Shown here: one piece after another, positions 41,379 to 50,527 of the stretch
Layout of the letters: every line of letters begins with the position of its first letter
Position numbering within the stretch: the first letter of the stretch is position 1
Source: Meiothermus granaticius NBRC 107808
GTDB taxonomy: Bacteria; Deinococcota; Deinococci; Deinococcales; Thermaceae
Length of the DNA: 64,000 bases
Reading direction: 5' to 3'
Assembly: GCF_003574355.1 (NCBI RefSeq)
Contig: NZ_QWLB01000017.1
Span: forward strand, 1-64,000
Translations under genes and position numbers: made by a program
Notes under the pieces: generated by a model
What the model was told of the DNA's origin: nothing
The model's input: the letters and a program-made list of their open reading frames with translations, nothing else
Database searches by the model: none

Positions 41379-42812
41379 TCAGGACAGCTCGAGCTGCCCA
41401 GCCAGCACCCGGCCCACCGGTTTCCCCCCTTCCCACAGGGTGAGGTCTGCGGGGGCTCCCGGTCGGATCCAGCCTTGTTGGTTCCAGCCCGCTGCCAGAG
41501 CGGCTCCGCGGGTATGGGCCCAGAGGGCCTGCTCGAGGCTCAGGGCCTGCCCATTGCCCAGGGGAGGGTGCAGTGCGGCCTGCAGATTGTCCAGAACCTC
41601 GGGCTTGGCTACCGGCGCGTCTGAACCAAACGCAAGGGGTAAGCCCGTGGCCCACAGGTCGCGCAGCCGGAAGGCCTCGTGCTCCCGCCCAGGGAGGTGG
41701 TGGCGCACCAGGGCTGCATCCTCCAAGGCGTGCATGGGTTGCAAGGAGAGGGCCAGGGGCAACCCCCTGAAGCGGGGCAGATCCTCATCCCGGACGTGCT
41801 GAACGTGTTCCATCCGCAGGGGCCGCCCGGTGGCCAGCGGAGCCAACCCGCTGAACACGTCTAGCAGCCCGCGCACCGCCTGGGTGCCGATGGCGTGCAC
41901 CACCACCCCAAAGCCCTGTCGCAGGGCCTCTGCCCCCTCGCGGTGAATGAACTCCAGGGGATCCAGCGGCATCCCGTGGCTACCATCGGGGTAGGGCTCG
42001 ACCATCCAGGCCGTGCGCGATCCCAGGGCCCCGTCCACAAAAAACTTAACCGCCGCAACCTCCAGCCGCTCTCCCCGCCACCCCGGCTCTACCCCCCGCC
42101 AGGCTTCTTTGTCCAGGGCCCACCACAGCCGCAGGGGGAGCTGATCGCTGCGGGCCAGGCGCTCGGCCAGCTCGAGCGGGCAGGAGCCCATGTGGTGGGT
42201 GGCGGTATAGCCTCGAGCCGCCAGGTCGCGCAGGCCGCGCTCGAGCTCCGCCAGCCCCGGTTTGGGCGTCGCCCCCAGCAGCAAATCCTGGGCGTGCTCG
42301 AGCAGGTATCCGCTGGGGTTTCCGCCGGAATCCCGCACCAGAGCCCCCCCAGGGGGGTCAGGGGTCCGGGCGCTGAGGCCTGCTGCTTCCATGGCCTGCC
42401 GGTTGGCCCAGCCCGAGTGCAGGTCCCGGCTGCGCAGGAACACCGGGTGGTGGGGGGCAGCCTGGTCCAGCAGCTCCGAGCTGGGGTAGCCCTCGAAGAG
42501 GTATCCCACCCCACGAATCCACGCCCCCGGTGGGATTTCCCGGACTTGGGCCGCGACCCGTTGGGCCGCTTCACGAGGATCGTTGACCCCCGCCAGGTCC
42601 AGCAGCCCCAGGGCCTCCCCCCATTGCAGCGGATGGGTGTGGGCATCATGCAGCCCTGGGGTAATGCGCTCCAACCGGACGGATCTGGTCCCGGGGTATC
42701 GTGTGCGGAGGTCTTCCAAGCCGCCTACCGCAGCGATACGGTTTCCCTCGAGGTAGACCGCCTCGGCCTGGCCCAACTCGGTCATGGTCCATACGTTTCC
42801 GCTGAGAAGCAT
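41379..42812 (-). CDS. YtcJ-like amidohydrolase (Amidohydro_3 family)
   Basis: 477 residues. Metal ligands in LHDAHTHPLQWG (H-x-H), a mid-chain KFFVDGALGSRTAWM, VVHAIGTQAVRG and a C-terminal LAFGSDAPVAKPE. Relatives hydrolyse formamides, N-acyl groups or cyclic amides; the YtcJ group is poorly characterised. Single gene, converging with the MFS gene at a 12-base distance. Confidence 0.87.
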   Translation of the reverse strand: MLLSGNVWTMTELGQAEAVYLEGNRIAAVGGLEDLRTRYPGTRSVRLERITPGLHDAHTHPLQWGEALGLLDLAGVNDPREAAQRVAAQVREIPPGAWIRGVGYLFEGYPSSELLDQAAPHHPVFLRSRDLHSGWANRQAMEAAGLSARTPDPPGGALVRDSGGNPSGYLLEHAQDLLLGATPKPGLAELERGLRDLAARGYTATHHMGSCPLELAERLARSDQLPLRLWWALDKEAWRGVEPGWRGERLEVAAVKFFVDGALGSRTAWMVEPYPDGSHGMPLDPLEFIHREGAEALRQGFGVVVHAIGTQAVRGLLDVFSGLAPLATGRPLRMEHVQHVRDEDLPRFRGLPLALSLQPMHALEDAALVRHHLPGREHEAFRLRDLWATGLPLAFGSDAPVAKPEVLDNLQAALHPPLGNGQALSLEQALWAHTRGAALAAGWNQQGWIRPGAPADLTLWEGGKPVGRVLAGQLELS

Positions 42813-42864
42813 GCTGGAGCATTCTACCCTGCTCCCCTGGCCCAGGGTGAGGCCCAGCCCCGGC

Positions 42865-42893
42865 TTGACTGAAGCGCGGCCTCAGACTAAACT
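42865..42893 (+). promoter_or_regulatory. tRNA-Trp promoter
   Basis: TTGACT (42865-42870) and TAAACT (42888-42893), spacer 17. The leader of about 47 bases before the mature tRNA contains two perfect small hairpins: CGGGTT/AACCCG (42902-42919) and GCGAT/ATCGC (42926-42939). Confidence 0.75.
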
Positions 42894-42946
42894 GGCCTTT
42901 GCGGGTTGAAGCGAACCCGAAAAACGCGATGTTTATCGCAAACTGT

Positions 42947-43023
42947 GGGCCGTTAGCTCAGCCCGGTAGAGCACTCGTCTCCAAAACGAGGTGTCGGAGG
43001 TTCGAATCCTTCACGGCCCGCCA
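42947..43023 (+). tRNA. tRNA-Trp (anticodon CCA)
   Basis: A complete cloverleaf can be folded. Acceptor arm GGGCCGT (42947-42953) pairs with ACGGCCC (43013-43019), discriminator G, and CCA is encoded at 43021-43023. The anticodon stem CTCGT/ACGAG encloses the loop CTCCAAA, so positions 34-36 are CCA. The T-loop is GTTCGAATC. Confidence 0.97.
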
Positions 43024-43047
43024 AGAAAGGCCCTGTGCAGCACACAA

Positions 43048-43078
43048 AACCCTCCCGACCGTGGTCGGGAGGGTTTCT
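43048..43078 (+). terminator. Intrinsic terminator of tRNA-Trp
   Basis: A 13-bp perfect stem, 43048-43060 with 43063-43075, a tight GT turn, and a short T run (TTTCT). Placed 25 bases after the tRNA. Between here and the MtnK gene lies only the 12-base palindrome TCACCCGGGTGA (43161-43172). Confidence 0.88.
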
Positions 43079-43187
43079 CGACATCCTCCGATGGGGGACA
43101 TCGCTACCCATCAAGCTGTGGACATTCTCCAGGCGGCCCTTCGGTTCCTCCATTAGCCGATCACCCGGGTGAGCGATAGCTCGAGCC

Positions 43188-44459
43188 TCAGCCCGAGCTG
43201 GAGGAAGGCCCCTCGGGGATCGTGGTCCGCACCAGGTCCATCAGCTCGGTAAAGTTCGAGGTTTTACCGGAGATCTTGATTAACTCCTGACCCAAAGCCA
43301 GCGAAAGCCGCTCGGCCTCGGCCCGGAGCTCAGGGTTGGGGATGGACTCGAGGTCGTAGACGTGCGCAAACCCCACGGTGCGACGGACCATCTCGCAGCC
43401 GGCATATCCACAGGCATCCTGGAGGGTCTCGAGCAGGAAGCGGTCTTGAAAGGCTTTTGAGGACCAGGAAATGTCCTGCACGTTTGCAAACTGCTGCCGC
43501 ATCTCCACTTCAAACGTTTCCCAGCACCGCTCGGCCTGGGTGTACAGGTATTTTCGGTAGGCACCGCGTTCTTCGGGGTCGGGGGCATGGGCTTGCTGGG
43601 CTGCAGCGTTCAAAAAGAGGTTGGCCACAAACATCCCCAGGTCGAACCCCATCGGTCCGTAAAAGGCGAACTCGGGGTCAATGACCCGAATCTCTGCCTT
43701 CCCCCCGGCATCGGGTGGGGTGGCCATGATCGAGCCTGTGTGTAGATCGCCGTGCAGCATGGCCTGGGCACTGCTCATGAAGCGGTGCTTGAGCCTTGCC
43801 ACCTCGAGGCGCAGCTCGGTGTCGGCCTGCAGCCGCTCGAGGTCGTCGGCAATCAGGGGGTTGAAACGATTGCGGTTGGTCTTACCGCCCAGTAGCTTTG
43901 GCTCAAACGGCTCGGTCAGGACAAGGTCCTCGGTAATTTCGCATAGCTCAGCGTTGACAAACCGCCCTGAGAGCGCCTTCTTGGCCTTGGGCTCCATCCC
44001 GAAGTCGGAGGTTCCGAACAGGGTGAGCGCCAAAAATCGCCCGATGGTCTCCCCCAGGTTCGCGTAGCGCGTTCGCTCCACCATCGGTCGGCGCAGCACC
44101 TGATGCCGCCACAGGTCTTGCATTGCGTTGAGGGCTAGCTCGGGGTCGAACCAGTAAGGTTTGGGCACCAGATCGCCCACCAGCCGGTACTGCTGCTCCA
44201 GGGCCTGGGCCTCCATCCGCGCGCGCTCAGGGCTGAGGGGCCAGGACTCTCCGGCGACCCGCAGATAGGGGATGCCTTGCTTCAAGAGCAAACTCCGGTC
44301 CCGGTTGCCCTTTTCAAAAACCCGAAACACCCGGTTCAGGTTGCCGTCCCCGATCTCCTCACCCACCAGCTCGGCCTGTAGGTTGAGGTGCTCCGGGGCC
44401 TGGGGGTGGGAGCGAATATACTCCAGGGCACTGTGCTGATCGAGAATTCGGTAGCTCAT
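43188..44459 (-). CDS. mtnK: S-methyl-5-thioribose kinase
   Basis: 423 residues, usual length. EIGDGNLNRVFRV near residue 34 is the glycine-rich ATP loop. The catalytic segment is MLHGDLHTGSIMAT and the metal-binding DPEFAFYGPMGFDLG follows, as in MtnK (APH-like fold). Phosphorylates methylthioribose in the methionine salvage pathway, or 5-deoxyribose in the related DHAP shunt. MtnA and later salvage genes are absent here. It is instead the last gene behind a sugar ABC importer and an aldo/keto reductase (34-base gap), which is unusual. Confidence 0.92.
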   Translation of the reverse strand: MSYRILDQHSALEYIRSHPQAPEHLNLQAELVGEEIGDGNLNRVFRVFEKGNRDRSLLLKQGIPYLRVAGESWPLSPERARMEAQALEQQYRLVGDLVPKPYWFDPELALNAMQDLWRHQVLRRPMVERTRYANLGETIGRFLALTLFGTSDFGMEPKAKKALSGRFVNAELCEITEDLVLTEPFEPKLLGGKTNRNRFNPLIADDLERLQADTELRLEVARLKHRFMSSAQAMLHGDLHTGSIMATPPDAGGKAEIRVIDPEFAFYGPMGFDLGMFVANLFLNAAAQQAHAPDPEERGAYRKYLYTQAERCWETFEVEMRQQFANVQDISWSSKAFQDRFLLETLQDACGYAGCEMVRRTVGFAHVYDLESIPNPELRAEAERLSLALGQELIKISGKTSNFTELMDLVRTTIPEGPSSSSG

Positions 44460-44493
44460 AGCGTATTAGCAAATAGGGCGCTCCAGGTTTAGC

Positions 44494-45573
44494 TCAAGGT
44501 TTCCTGAAGCGCAGGTCTTCCCAGGGCCCACCTTTTGCAAAGCGCTCCGGCTCGAGCACCTTGGGCCGTGGGTCCTCGGCTTGATCGAGCTGAAGCACCA
44601 TCCACTTGGGATAAGGGGTACCGGGATCGCTGGCCCGCTGGAGCAGGCGGAGATCGGCCTCCGAGAGCTTGAGGTGGATGGCCTGTAGGTTGTCCTCGAG
44701 GTGCTCGAGCTTGCGCGCAGCCACGATCACACTGCTCACCATGGGCTGGCGAACGGTCCAGGCATAGGCCACCCTGGCCATCGAAACCCCGTGGCGCTCG
44801 GCCACCTTGCGCAGGGCCCGCAGCACCGGCTGGCTGCGCCGCCAGTCGAAGGGCACGAACTGTCCGGCCTCGGCAAAGCGGGTGCCTGGGCTGGCTTTGC
44901 CGGGCTGGGTATACTTGCCGCTCAGAAACCCACCGGCCAGGGCGCTCCAGACCAGGATGCCGAGGTTGTGGTACTGGGCAAAGGAGATGAATTCGTGCTC
45001 CAGGTCTCGCCCCACCAGGCTGTAGTACATCTGCGCGGTGACAAAGGGCTCGAGACCTCGCTGGCGCTGAATCCCTAGCGCGGTGGCGGCCTGCCAGGCC
45101 ATATAGTTGGAGAAGCCGATGTAGCGCACCATTCCTCGCCGAACGAGGTCATCCAGGGTGGTGAGGGTCTCCTCCAGCGGGGTGTTGGAGTCCCAGCCGT
45201 GAACCTGGTAGAGGTCAAGGTAATCGGTTTGGAGCCGACGCAGGCTGGACTCGAGCCCCCGCAGGATGTTGACGCGGGTGCTGCCAGAGCGGTTGAAATT
45301 GGTATCGCTCATGGGCAGCCGAACCTTGGTGGCCAGCACAATTTCCTCGCGGATGCCTTTCAGTGCGTTCCCAAGCAGGGTCTCGGACTCGCCCCGGGAG
45401 TACACATCGGCGGTGTCAAAAAAGTTCACCCCCCGCTCCAGGGCGAATTTAACCATCTCGCTGGTGGCCTTCTGGTCCAGCGAGCCCATGTTCATGCCTT
45501 TACCAAACTGCATGCTGCCCAGCGAGAGCGCGCTGACGATGAGTCCGGAATTGCCAAGTCTGCGGTATTCCAT
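44494..45573 (-). CDS. Aldo/keto reductase
   Basis: 359 residues. NADPH-dependent (beta/alpha)8 enzyme with FFDTADVYSRGESE (Asp and Tyr of the catalytic tetrad), the Lys in LATKVRLP and the His in LYQVHGWD, all present. Similar to YghZ/AKR11-like sugar-aldehyde reductases. Placed between the permease and mtnK, it probably modifies the imported sugar. The direction, reduction or oxidation, is not deducible. Confidence 0.9.
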   Translation of the reverse strand: MEYRRLGNSGLIVSALSLGSMQFGKGMNMGSLDQKATSEMVKFALERGVNFFDTADVYSRGESETLLGNALKGIREEIVLATKVRLPMSDTNFNRSGSTRVNILRGLESSLRRLQTDYLDLYQVHGWDSNTPLEETLTTLDDLVRRGMVRYIGFSNYMAWQAATALGIQRQRGLEPFVTAQMYYSLVGRDLEHEFISFAQYHNLGILVWSALAGGFLSGKYTQPGKASPGTRFAEAGQFVPFDWRRSQPVLRALRKVAERHGVSMARVAYAWTVRQPMVSSVIVAARKLEHLEDNLQAIHLKLSEADLRLLQRASDPGTPYPKWMVLQLDQAEDPRPKVLEPERFAKGGPWEDLRFRKP

Positions 45574-45629
45574 GGGCTACCTCAAACGGTGCTGGTTCAG
45601 GGTTGCTTGAAGGTTAAGACGCGGGCTGC

Positions 45630-46643
45630 TCAGGCCAGCTTACGCCTCGAGAAGACCCCGCTGGCCAGGAGGATGATGGCGCCGATCACCACCTTCTGCC
45701 AGGTGCTGGGTACGCCGATCAGGATCAGGCTGTTGTTGATCATGACCACCAGAACCACTCCCAGGAGGGTTCCGATCACCGTCCCGGTGCCGCCGGTCAC
45801 CCGGGCCCCGCCCAACACCACCGCTGCAATCACATCCAGCTCGGTGCCCACCAGGTCAAAGGGGTTGGCCAGCTGGTTGAGCGAGGCGTGAACCAGCCCG
45901 CCCAGCCCGGCCAGCAGCCCGGCGTACCCGAAGACAAACAGGTATACGCTGCGGACAGGAATGCCGAGGCGCTCCGCGATGGGCACGCTACCCCCTACGG
46001 CGTAGATGGCCCGGCCCAGCAAGGTGCGGCTTAAGATCCACCAAGTCAGGAGGGCCACCGCCACCAGCAGCAAAAATGCCACCGGAAGCGAGGCCCGAGC
46101 CCCTTCGGCGGTGGTGAACTGGAATAGGCTCCAGCGGCCAAAGCGGTCCATGCCCTCAGGGATGTTCATGATGTGTTTGGTACCGATAAAGGCCAGCAGA
46201 AACCCACGGATCATGTACTGGGTTCCAATGGTCACGATCAGCGAAGGGGCCCGGAATCGGTGGACGATCAGGCCGTTCAGCAACCCCAGCAACAGCCCAA
46301 AGCCGATCGAGATCAACAGCGGCAGGGCGAAGGGTGCATCGGGCGCGACATTCAGCACCAGGAGCGTGGTGGTGTACAGACAAAATGCGGCGATCGCCGT
46401 AAACGACACATCGATGCCCCCAGCAGCCAGAACCAGCAATACCCCCAGGGCGAAGATTCCAGTCACGGTGGAGGCCCGCAGAAGGTCGAAGAGGCTCTGC
46501 GGGGTGAAAAACACGGGGTTGATCAGCCCGATAACCAGGGCCAGGAGCAGCACCAGCGTCAGGGTGAGGAGTTCTGGTCGCTGGACCAGCGCCTGCCAGA
46601 CCGAGAAAGGGGATCGAGTCTGAGGTGGGGACGTCAGGGCCAC
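45630..46643 (-). CDS. Sugar ABC transporter permease (RbsC/LsrD type)
   Basis: 337 residues from GTG 46643, eight to ten helices. GIFALGVLLVLAAGGIDVSF is the BPD_transp_2 hallmark, with GAFG-like glycine segments and the loop GGSVPIAERLGIPV contacting the ATPase. One of two different permeases of this importer, the LsrC/LsrD-like arrangement. Confidence 0.9.
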   Translation of the reverse strand: MALTSPPQTRSPFSVWQALVQRPELLTLTLVLLLALVIGLINPVFFTPQSLFDLLRASTVTGIFALGVLLVLAAGGIDVSFTAIAAFCLYTTTLLVLNVAPDAPFALPLLISIGFGLLLGLLNGLIVHRFRAPSLIVTIGTQYMIRGFLLAFIGTKHIMNIPEGMDRFGRWSLFQFTTAEGARASLPVAFLLLVAVALLTWWILSRTLLGRAIYAVGGSVPIAERLGIPVRSVYLFVFGYAGLLAGLGGLVHASLNQLANPFDLVGTELDVIAAVVLGGARVTGGTGTVIGTLLGVVLVVMINNSLILIGVPSTWQKVVIGAIILLASGVFSRRKLA

Positions 46644-46668
46644 GGGGAACCTCGGTGTATAGGCATAT

Positions 46669-48228
46669 TCATAAGGTGCTTGTCTCGGATAACAGCTCCT
46701 TGGTCAAGGTTTCCTCGCTTAGGTCTGGAACCATAAACTCCCGGGCCAACCGCCCCCTGCGCATCACCAGGATGCGGTCGCAGTTCTGCAGCAGCTCCGG
46801 CAGGTCGTCGCCCACGATGATCACGCCCAGGCCCTGGCTCGAGAGGTTCTGGATGATGCGGTAGAGGGCGTCTTTTGAGCCCACATCCACCCCCATGGTG
46901 GGTCCGTTCAGTATCAGTACCTTGGGCTCGGTGGCCAGCCAGCGGGCCACCATCACCCGCTGCTGGTTGCCGCCTGAGAGGGACTGCACCGGGATCATCA
47001 CGTTGGGGGTGGCGATGTGCAGGTTTTTCACCATCTCCCAGGCCTTTTCATTGCTGGCCGCAAAGTCAAGCTGGTAGCCCCGGAGCAGCTCATCCAGGAT
47101 GGAGACCATGATGTTTTCACGGATCGGCTTTTGTAGAAATAGCCCTTCTGTGAGGCGGTCTTCCGGGACATACGCCAGGCCCAGCCGGAGGGCATCGCTG
47201 GGGTTTTTGATCTGGATGCTGCGGCCCTCCAGGCGAATCTCACCCCGCTCTGCTGGGCGCACCCCAGCCAGAGCCAGGGCCAGCTCGTTGCGGCCTGAGT
47301 CGAGCAGGCCGGTGATGCCCAGCACCTCCCCCTTCTGCAGGGCAAACGAAACCCCTTCGAACCCCCCTTTTCGACCGAGCTCGCGTACCTCTAGCAACCC
47401 CTCCTTTTGCGGAGCGCTGGAGCGGTATCGGGTCTGGTCCAGGGCTTTGCCGGTCATCAGGTAGGCCACCTGGGACTTGGTGTAGTCCTTGAGCTCACCC
47501 TCGGCCACTTTTTGCCCATCGCGCAGGATGAGCAGATTCCCGCCGATGCTGAACACCTCGTCGAGCTTGTGGCTCACAAACAACACGCTGACCCCGTCTT
47601 TGCGCAGGTCAGAAACGATCCCGATGAGGTTCTCCACCTCTTTTTGGGTGAGGGCTGCGGTGGGTTCGTCCATGATCACCAGGGTGGCTTTGGTGGCAAT
47701 TCCCCGGGCAATGGCCACGAGTTGGCGCACCGCGATGGGCAGGTCGGCCACCGGAGTCTCCAGGAAAACCGAATCATCCCGCAGCCCCACCCGCCTGAGC
47801 GCCGCTTCAGCCGTCTGGCGCAGGGCTTTCCAGTTCAGGGGCCGGGCCAGGCGTCCTCCTTGCTGTACCAGCTGGGCGCTCAGGGCCACGTTCTCGGCCA
47901 CGCTCAGATTGGGAAACAGCGAGAGGTCTTGATACACGGTCTCGATGCCGACCTCGAGGGACTGCAGGGCGGTTAGCCGGGAATAGGGCACTCCCCGCAC
48001 ATACAGGGTTCCACCATCGGGGGGCTGGGCTCCGGAGATGATCTTGATCAGGGTGCTTTTCCCCGAGCCGTTTTCCCCCAGCAGATGATAAATCTCCCCG
48101 GCCCGCACGCTGAGGCTCACCCCCTGCAGGGCTTTGACCCCACCGAAGGCCTTGGTGATCCCTTCCAGCCGCAGAAACTCCGTACCGGGCTTGAGGGGCT
48201 GATGGTCGTTTTGCGGGCTAGCGGTCAT
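46669..48228 (-). CDS. Sugar ABC transporter ATPase, two fused domains (RbsA/LsrA type)
   Basis: 519 residues, a duplicated ABC cassette. The first half has GENGSGKST and VIMDEPTAAL. The second has a diverged Walker A (GLLDSGRNEL), signature LSGGNQQRV, and LILNGPTMGVDVG where Glu of Walker B is changed, as usual for the second site. Energises sugar uptake with the two permeases. Confidence 0.93.
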   Translation of the reverse strand: MTASPQNDHQPLKPGTEFLRLEGITKAFGGVKALQGVSLSVRAGEIYHLLGENGSGKSTLIKIISGAQPPDGGTLYVRGVPYSRLTALQSLEVGIETVYQDLSLFPNLSVAENVALSAQLVQQGGRLARPLNWKALRQTAEAALRRVGLRDDSVFLETPVADLPIAVRQLVAIARGIATKATLVIMDEPTAALTQKEVENLIGIVSDLRKDGVSVLFVSHKLDEVFSIGGNLLILRDGQKVAEGELKDYTKSQVAYLMTGKALDQTRYRSSAPQKEGLLEVRELGRKGGFEGVSFALQKGEVLGITGLLDSGRNELALALAGVRPAERGEIRLEGRSIQIKNPSDALRLGLAYVPEDRLTEGLFLQKPIRENIMVSILDELLRGYQLDFAASNEKAWEMVKNLHIATPNVMIPVQSLSGGNQQRVMVARWLATEPKVLILNGPTMGVDVGSKDALYRIIQNLSSQGLGVIIVGDDLPELLQNCDRILVMRRGRLAREFMVPDLSEETLTKELLSETSTL

Positions 48229-48256
48229 AAAGTGTAGCGGCCCCTATGGGTCGGGG

Positions 48257-48288
48257 GGCAAGGCCGGGGCTAGGGCCCCGGCCTTGCC
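48257..48288 (-). other. Stable stem-loop between binding-protein and ATPase genes
   Basis: A perfect 14-bp GC-rich stem (48257-48270 with 48275-48288) and a 4-base loop, 8 bases after the binding-protein stop. The T-run lies on the 5' side for the minus-strand transcript, so it is not a normal terminator. It probably protects the abundant upstream mRNA segment. Confidence 0.65.
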
Positions 48289-48295
48289 AAAAAGG

Positions 48296-49294
48296 CTAGA
48301 AGTTATAGTCCTTGAGGTTGCTCTTGTCCACGTCTACGAAAGCGTTTCCGCGGATGATGAATCCCTGGCCCGGGCCTTTGGTCACGCTGACCTTCTCGTA
48401 ACCTTTGACCCCCAGGTTCATTCCATCGGTGATCTTTTTGCCCTCCAGAACCATCTGGGCCACCTTGTTCATCACGATTCCGGCATCCTTGGGATCCCAG
48501 AACCCGATCCCGTCCACCGCGCCGGTCTCGATGTATTTGCCGGCGATGCTGGGCAGGCTGGTCCCGAAGACGCATACCTTATCGTTCAACCCTGCCTCCT
48601 CGATGGCCCGCCCGATCCCGGCCACATCGGTGGAGGCGCTGCCCTGGAAGCCTTTGATGTCGGGGTATTTCTTGAGGATTTCCTTGGCCTTTTGGTAGGC
48701 CTTCTCGGCATCGTCGGCGGTCTCCTGCTTGGCGTCTACGAGCTGCATCCCGCTGTACTTCTTGGCGTTGGCAATGCCCCCATCAGCCCACTGGTTGTGG
48801 GTTTTCGAACCCAAGGAGCCCACGAACACCGTCCACTTCCCGCTGTAGCCCATGCACTTGGCCAGGCGCTCGTTGAGCCGGGCCCCGAAGGCTACGTTGT
48901 CGAAGGCCTCGATGTCATAGAGGGTGTTGACCTGGTTGTCGGCTTCGTGGGTGATGACCTTGATGCCCCGCTCGAGGGCCTGCTTGAGCACCGGCTCGAG
49001 CACCGCCGGGTCAAAGGGAACTACCGCGATCGCATCGGGCTTTTTGGCCACCAGATCCTGGATCAGTTTGAGCTGCTGGGCCGCATCGGCCTGGGCCGGG
49101 CCGGTTTGGTAGGCGTTGTTGCCGGTCTCCTTGGCGTACTCTTTCACGCCCTCTTCCATGCGATTAAACCAGTTGATCCCGGTGATTTTCACCACCGTGA
49201 CGATGGTGTACTTCTTTTGCGCCAGTACGAGGCCCGTAACCCCCACTGCCAGCGCGGCCAAACCTGCTGCAATCCAGAGTGTTTTACGCTTCAT
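48296..49294 (-). CDS. Sugar ABC transporter substrate-binding protein (LsrB/RhaS-like)
   Basis: 332 residues from ATG 49294, which has GGAGGG 4 bases upstream; the longer start would translate the ribosome site. Signal peptide 1-26. A periplasmic-binding-protein fold of type I with [18 protein letters not shown], then [17 protein letters not shown] and [19 protein letters not shown], closest to AI-2/rhamnose-type binding proteins. The ligand is likely a pentose, deoxysugar or sugar alcohol; AI-2 is possible but the usual lsr genes are missing. Confidence 0.9.
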   Translation of the reverse strand: MKRKTLWIAAGLAALAVGVTGLVLAQKKYTIVTVVKITGINWFNRMEEGVKEYAKETGNNAYQTGPAQADAAQQLKLIQDLVAKKPDAIAVVPFDPAVLEPVLKQALERGIKVITHEADNQVNTLYDIEAFDNVAFGARLNERLAKCMGYSGKWTVFVGSLGSKTHNQWADGGIANAKKYSGMQLVDAKQETADDAEKAYQKAKEILKKYPDIKGFQGSASTDVAGIGRAIEEAGLNDKVCVFGTSLPSIAGKYIETGAVDGIGFWDPKDAGIVMNKVAQMVLEGKKITDGMNLGVKGYEKVSVTKGPGQGFIIRGNAFVDVDKSNLKDYNF

Positions 49295-49358
49295 GCTTCC
49301 CTCCATTTGAATCACTCGAGATCAGGCTCGAGGGGATTCCAGAAACCGCTATGACCCC

Positions 49359-50357
49359 CTAAGAAGGGCCTTTTCGCCCAGGCGAAAAGCTAAATCGTGT
49401 CCAGCTGCTGGTAAAGATGATGCTGAGGATCAGCAGCAATCCCCAGGTGAAATCCTTGAGGAAGTTGGACAGCCCGAGCAGGTTCAGCGCCGAGGAGAGC
49501 ATCTGGAGCGCTACCGCAGCGAGGACCAGACCCAGCATCTTGCCGCTCCCCCCCTCGGGGTTGATCCCCCCCATCACCGCGATCAGGATGGCGATGAGCA
49601 GATAGGAGCTGCCGTAGTCCCATTTGGCGCTGCTGGCGCCGCTGGCGATGAGGATACCGGCAATAGAGGCCAGAATGCCGCCCAGGGTGTAGGTGGAGAT
49701 CAGTATGGTCGGGGTTTTGATGCCGGTGAAGTAGGCAGCCTTGGCGTTGGTGCCGGTGAGGTAGAGCCGGAAACCAAAGCGGGTACGGGTCAGGATCCAA
49801 GACACCAAACCGACCACCCCGGCGAAGATTAGAAAGGGCACCGGGAGGCCCAGCAGTGAACCATTCCCGAGCTCCACGAAGGGTTCGACATAGCCCAGCG
49901 AGACCGCCGGACCCCCCGAGAGGGCCACCCCCAGCCCCACGAACACCAGCTGGGTCCCCAGGGTAGCGAGGATGGGGGCAAAACCGGCCCGGGCGATCAG
50001 CAAGCCGTTGATCAGGCCGCACAGGGTGCCCACCAGGAGGGCCGTGGCCACAAAAACCAGGGTGAACTCGAGCCCCTGACCCTGACCCGCCGCCACCGAC
50101 TTGGCCACGATTCCAGCAGTGATGGCCGAGAGGTTGGCAATCCCCACCACCGAGAGGTCAATCCCCCCGCCTCCGGAGATCATGGCCAGCATCACCGCCA
50201 TGGCCAGCAGGGCAATCTCGGGGAGTTGCTTGGCCATGCTCTGGAAGTTGTAGGGATCCAGAAACTGCCCCCTCGAGACCAGCGCCGCCCCCCCCAGGAT
50301 GATGAGGTTGGCAACCCACAGAAAACGGATGTGTTTATCGGTCAGCCAGCTACCCAC
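49359..50357 (-). CDS. Sugar ABC transporter permease (RbsC/LsrC type)
   Basis: 332 residues from GTG 50357, chosen because GAGGAG lies 4 bases before it; TTG 50369 lacks a ribosome site. Eight to ten helices with LAMAVMLAMISGGGGIDLSV, the family motif. Transcribed first, ahead of the binding protein, ATPase and second permease: an unusual order for an operon whose binding protein is usually first or last. Confidence 0.88.
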   Translation of the reverse strand: MGSWLTDKHIRFLWVANLIILGGAALVSRGQFLDPYNFQSMAKQLPEIALLAMAVMLAMISGGGGIDLSVVGIANLSAITAGIVAKSVAAGQGQGLEFTLVFVATALLVGTLCGLINGLLIARAGFAPILATLGTQLVFVGLGVALSGGPAVSLGYVEPFVELGNGSLLGLPVPFLIFAGVVGLVSWILTRTRFGFRLYLTGTNAKAAYFTGIKTPTILISTYTLGGILASIAGILIASGASSAKWDYGSSYLLIAILIAVMGGINPEGGSGKMLGLVLAAVALQMLSSALNLLGLSNFLKDFTWGLLLILSIIFTSSWTRFSFSPGRKGPS

Positions 50358-50383
50358 AGGTCTCCTCAAAGAGCACGCAGGAC

Positions 50384-50428
50384 TTCTTTAAATCGTTTAA
50401 CTCAGATACTATAAGGGCGTCGGTTAAA
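50384..50428. promoter_or_regulatory. Divergent control region with TTTAAC/GTTAAA sites
   Basis: TACTAT/TATAAG (50407-50415) is a -10 candidate for the rightward operon. It is flanked by inverted TTTAAC (50396-50401) and GTTAAA (50423-50428), while TTAAA-TCG-TTTAA (50388-50400) forms its own dyad. Farther on, GCCTAGGT is repeated at 50473-50480 and 50503-50510. The regulator is not encoded in the window. Confidence 0.45.
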
Positions 50429-50527
50429 TGGCAAGAGGCAAGGGGCACGAATTGCCAAAAGAAAGGATTGGCGCCTAGGTGAGCCACAGCGGCAACAGCG
50501 GAGCCTAGGTTCCCATGAGGAGGCCTG

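Noticed and set aside
42899-43156. 85-residue frame covering the tRNA
   Set aside because: It runs through tRNA-Trp and its terminator, both of which are complete.
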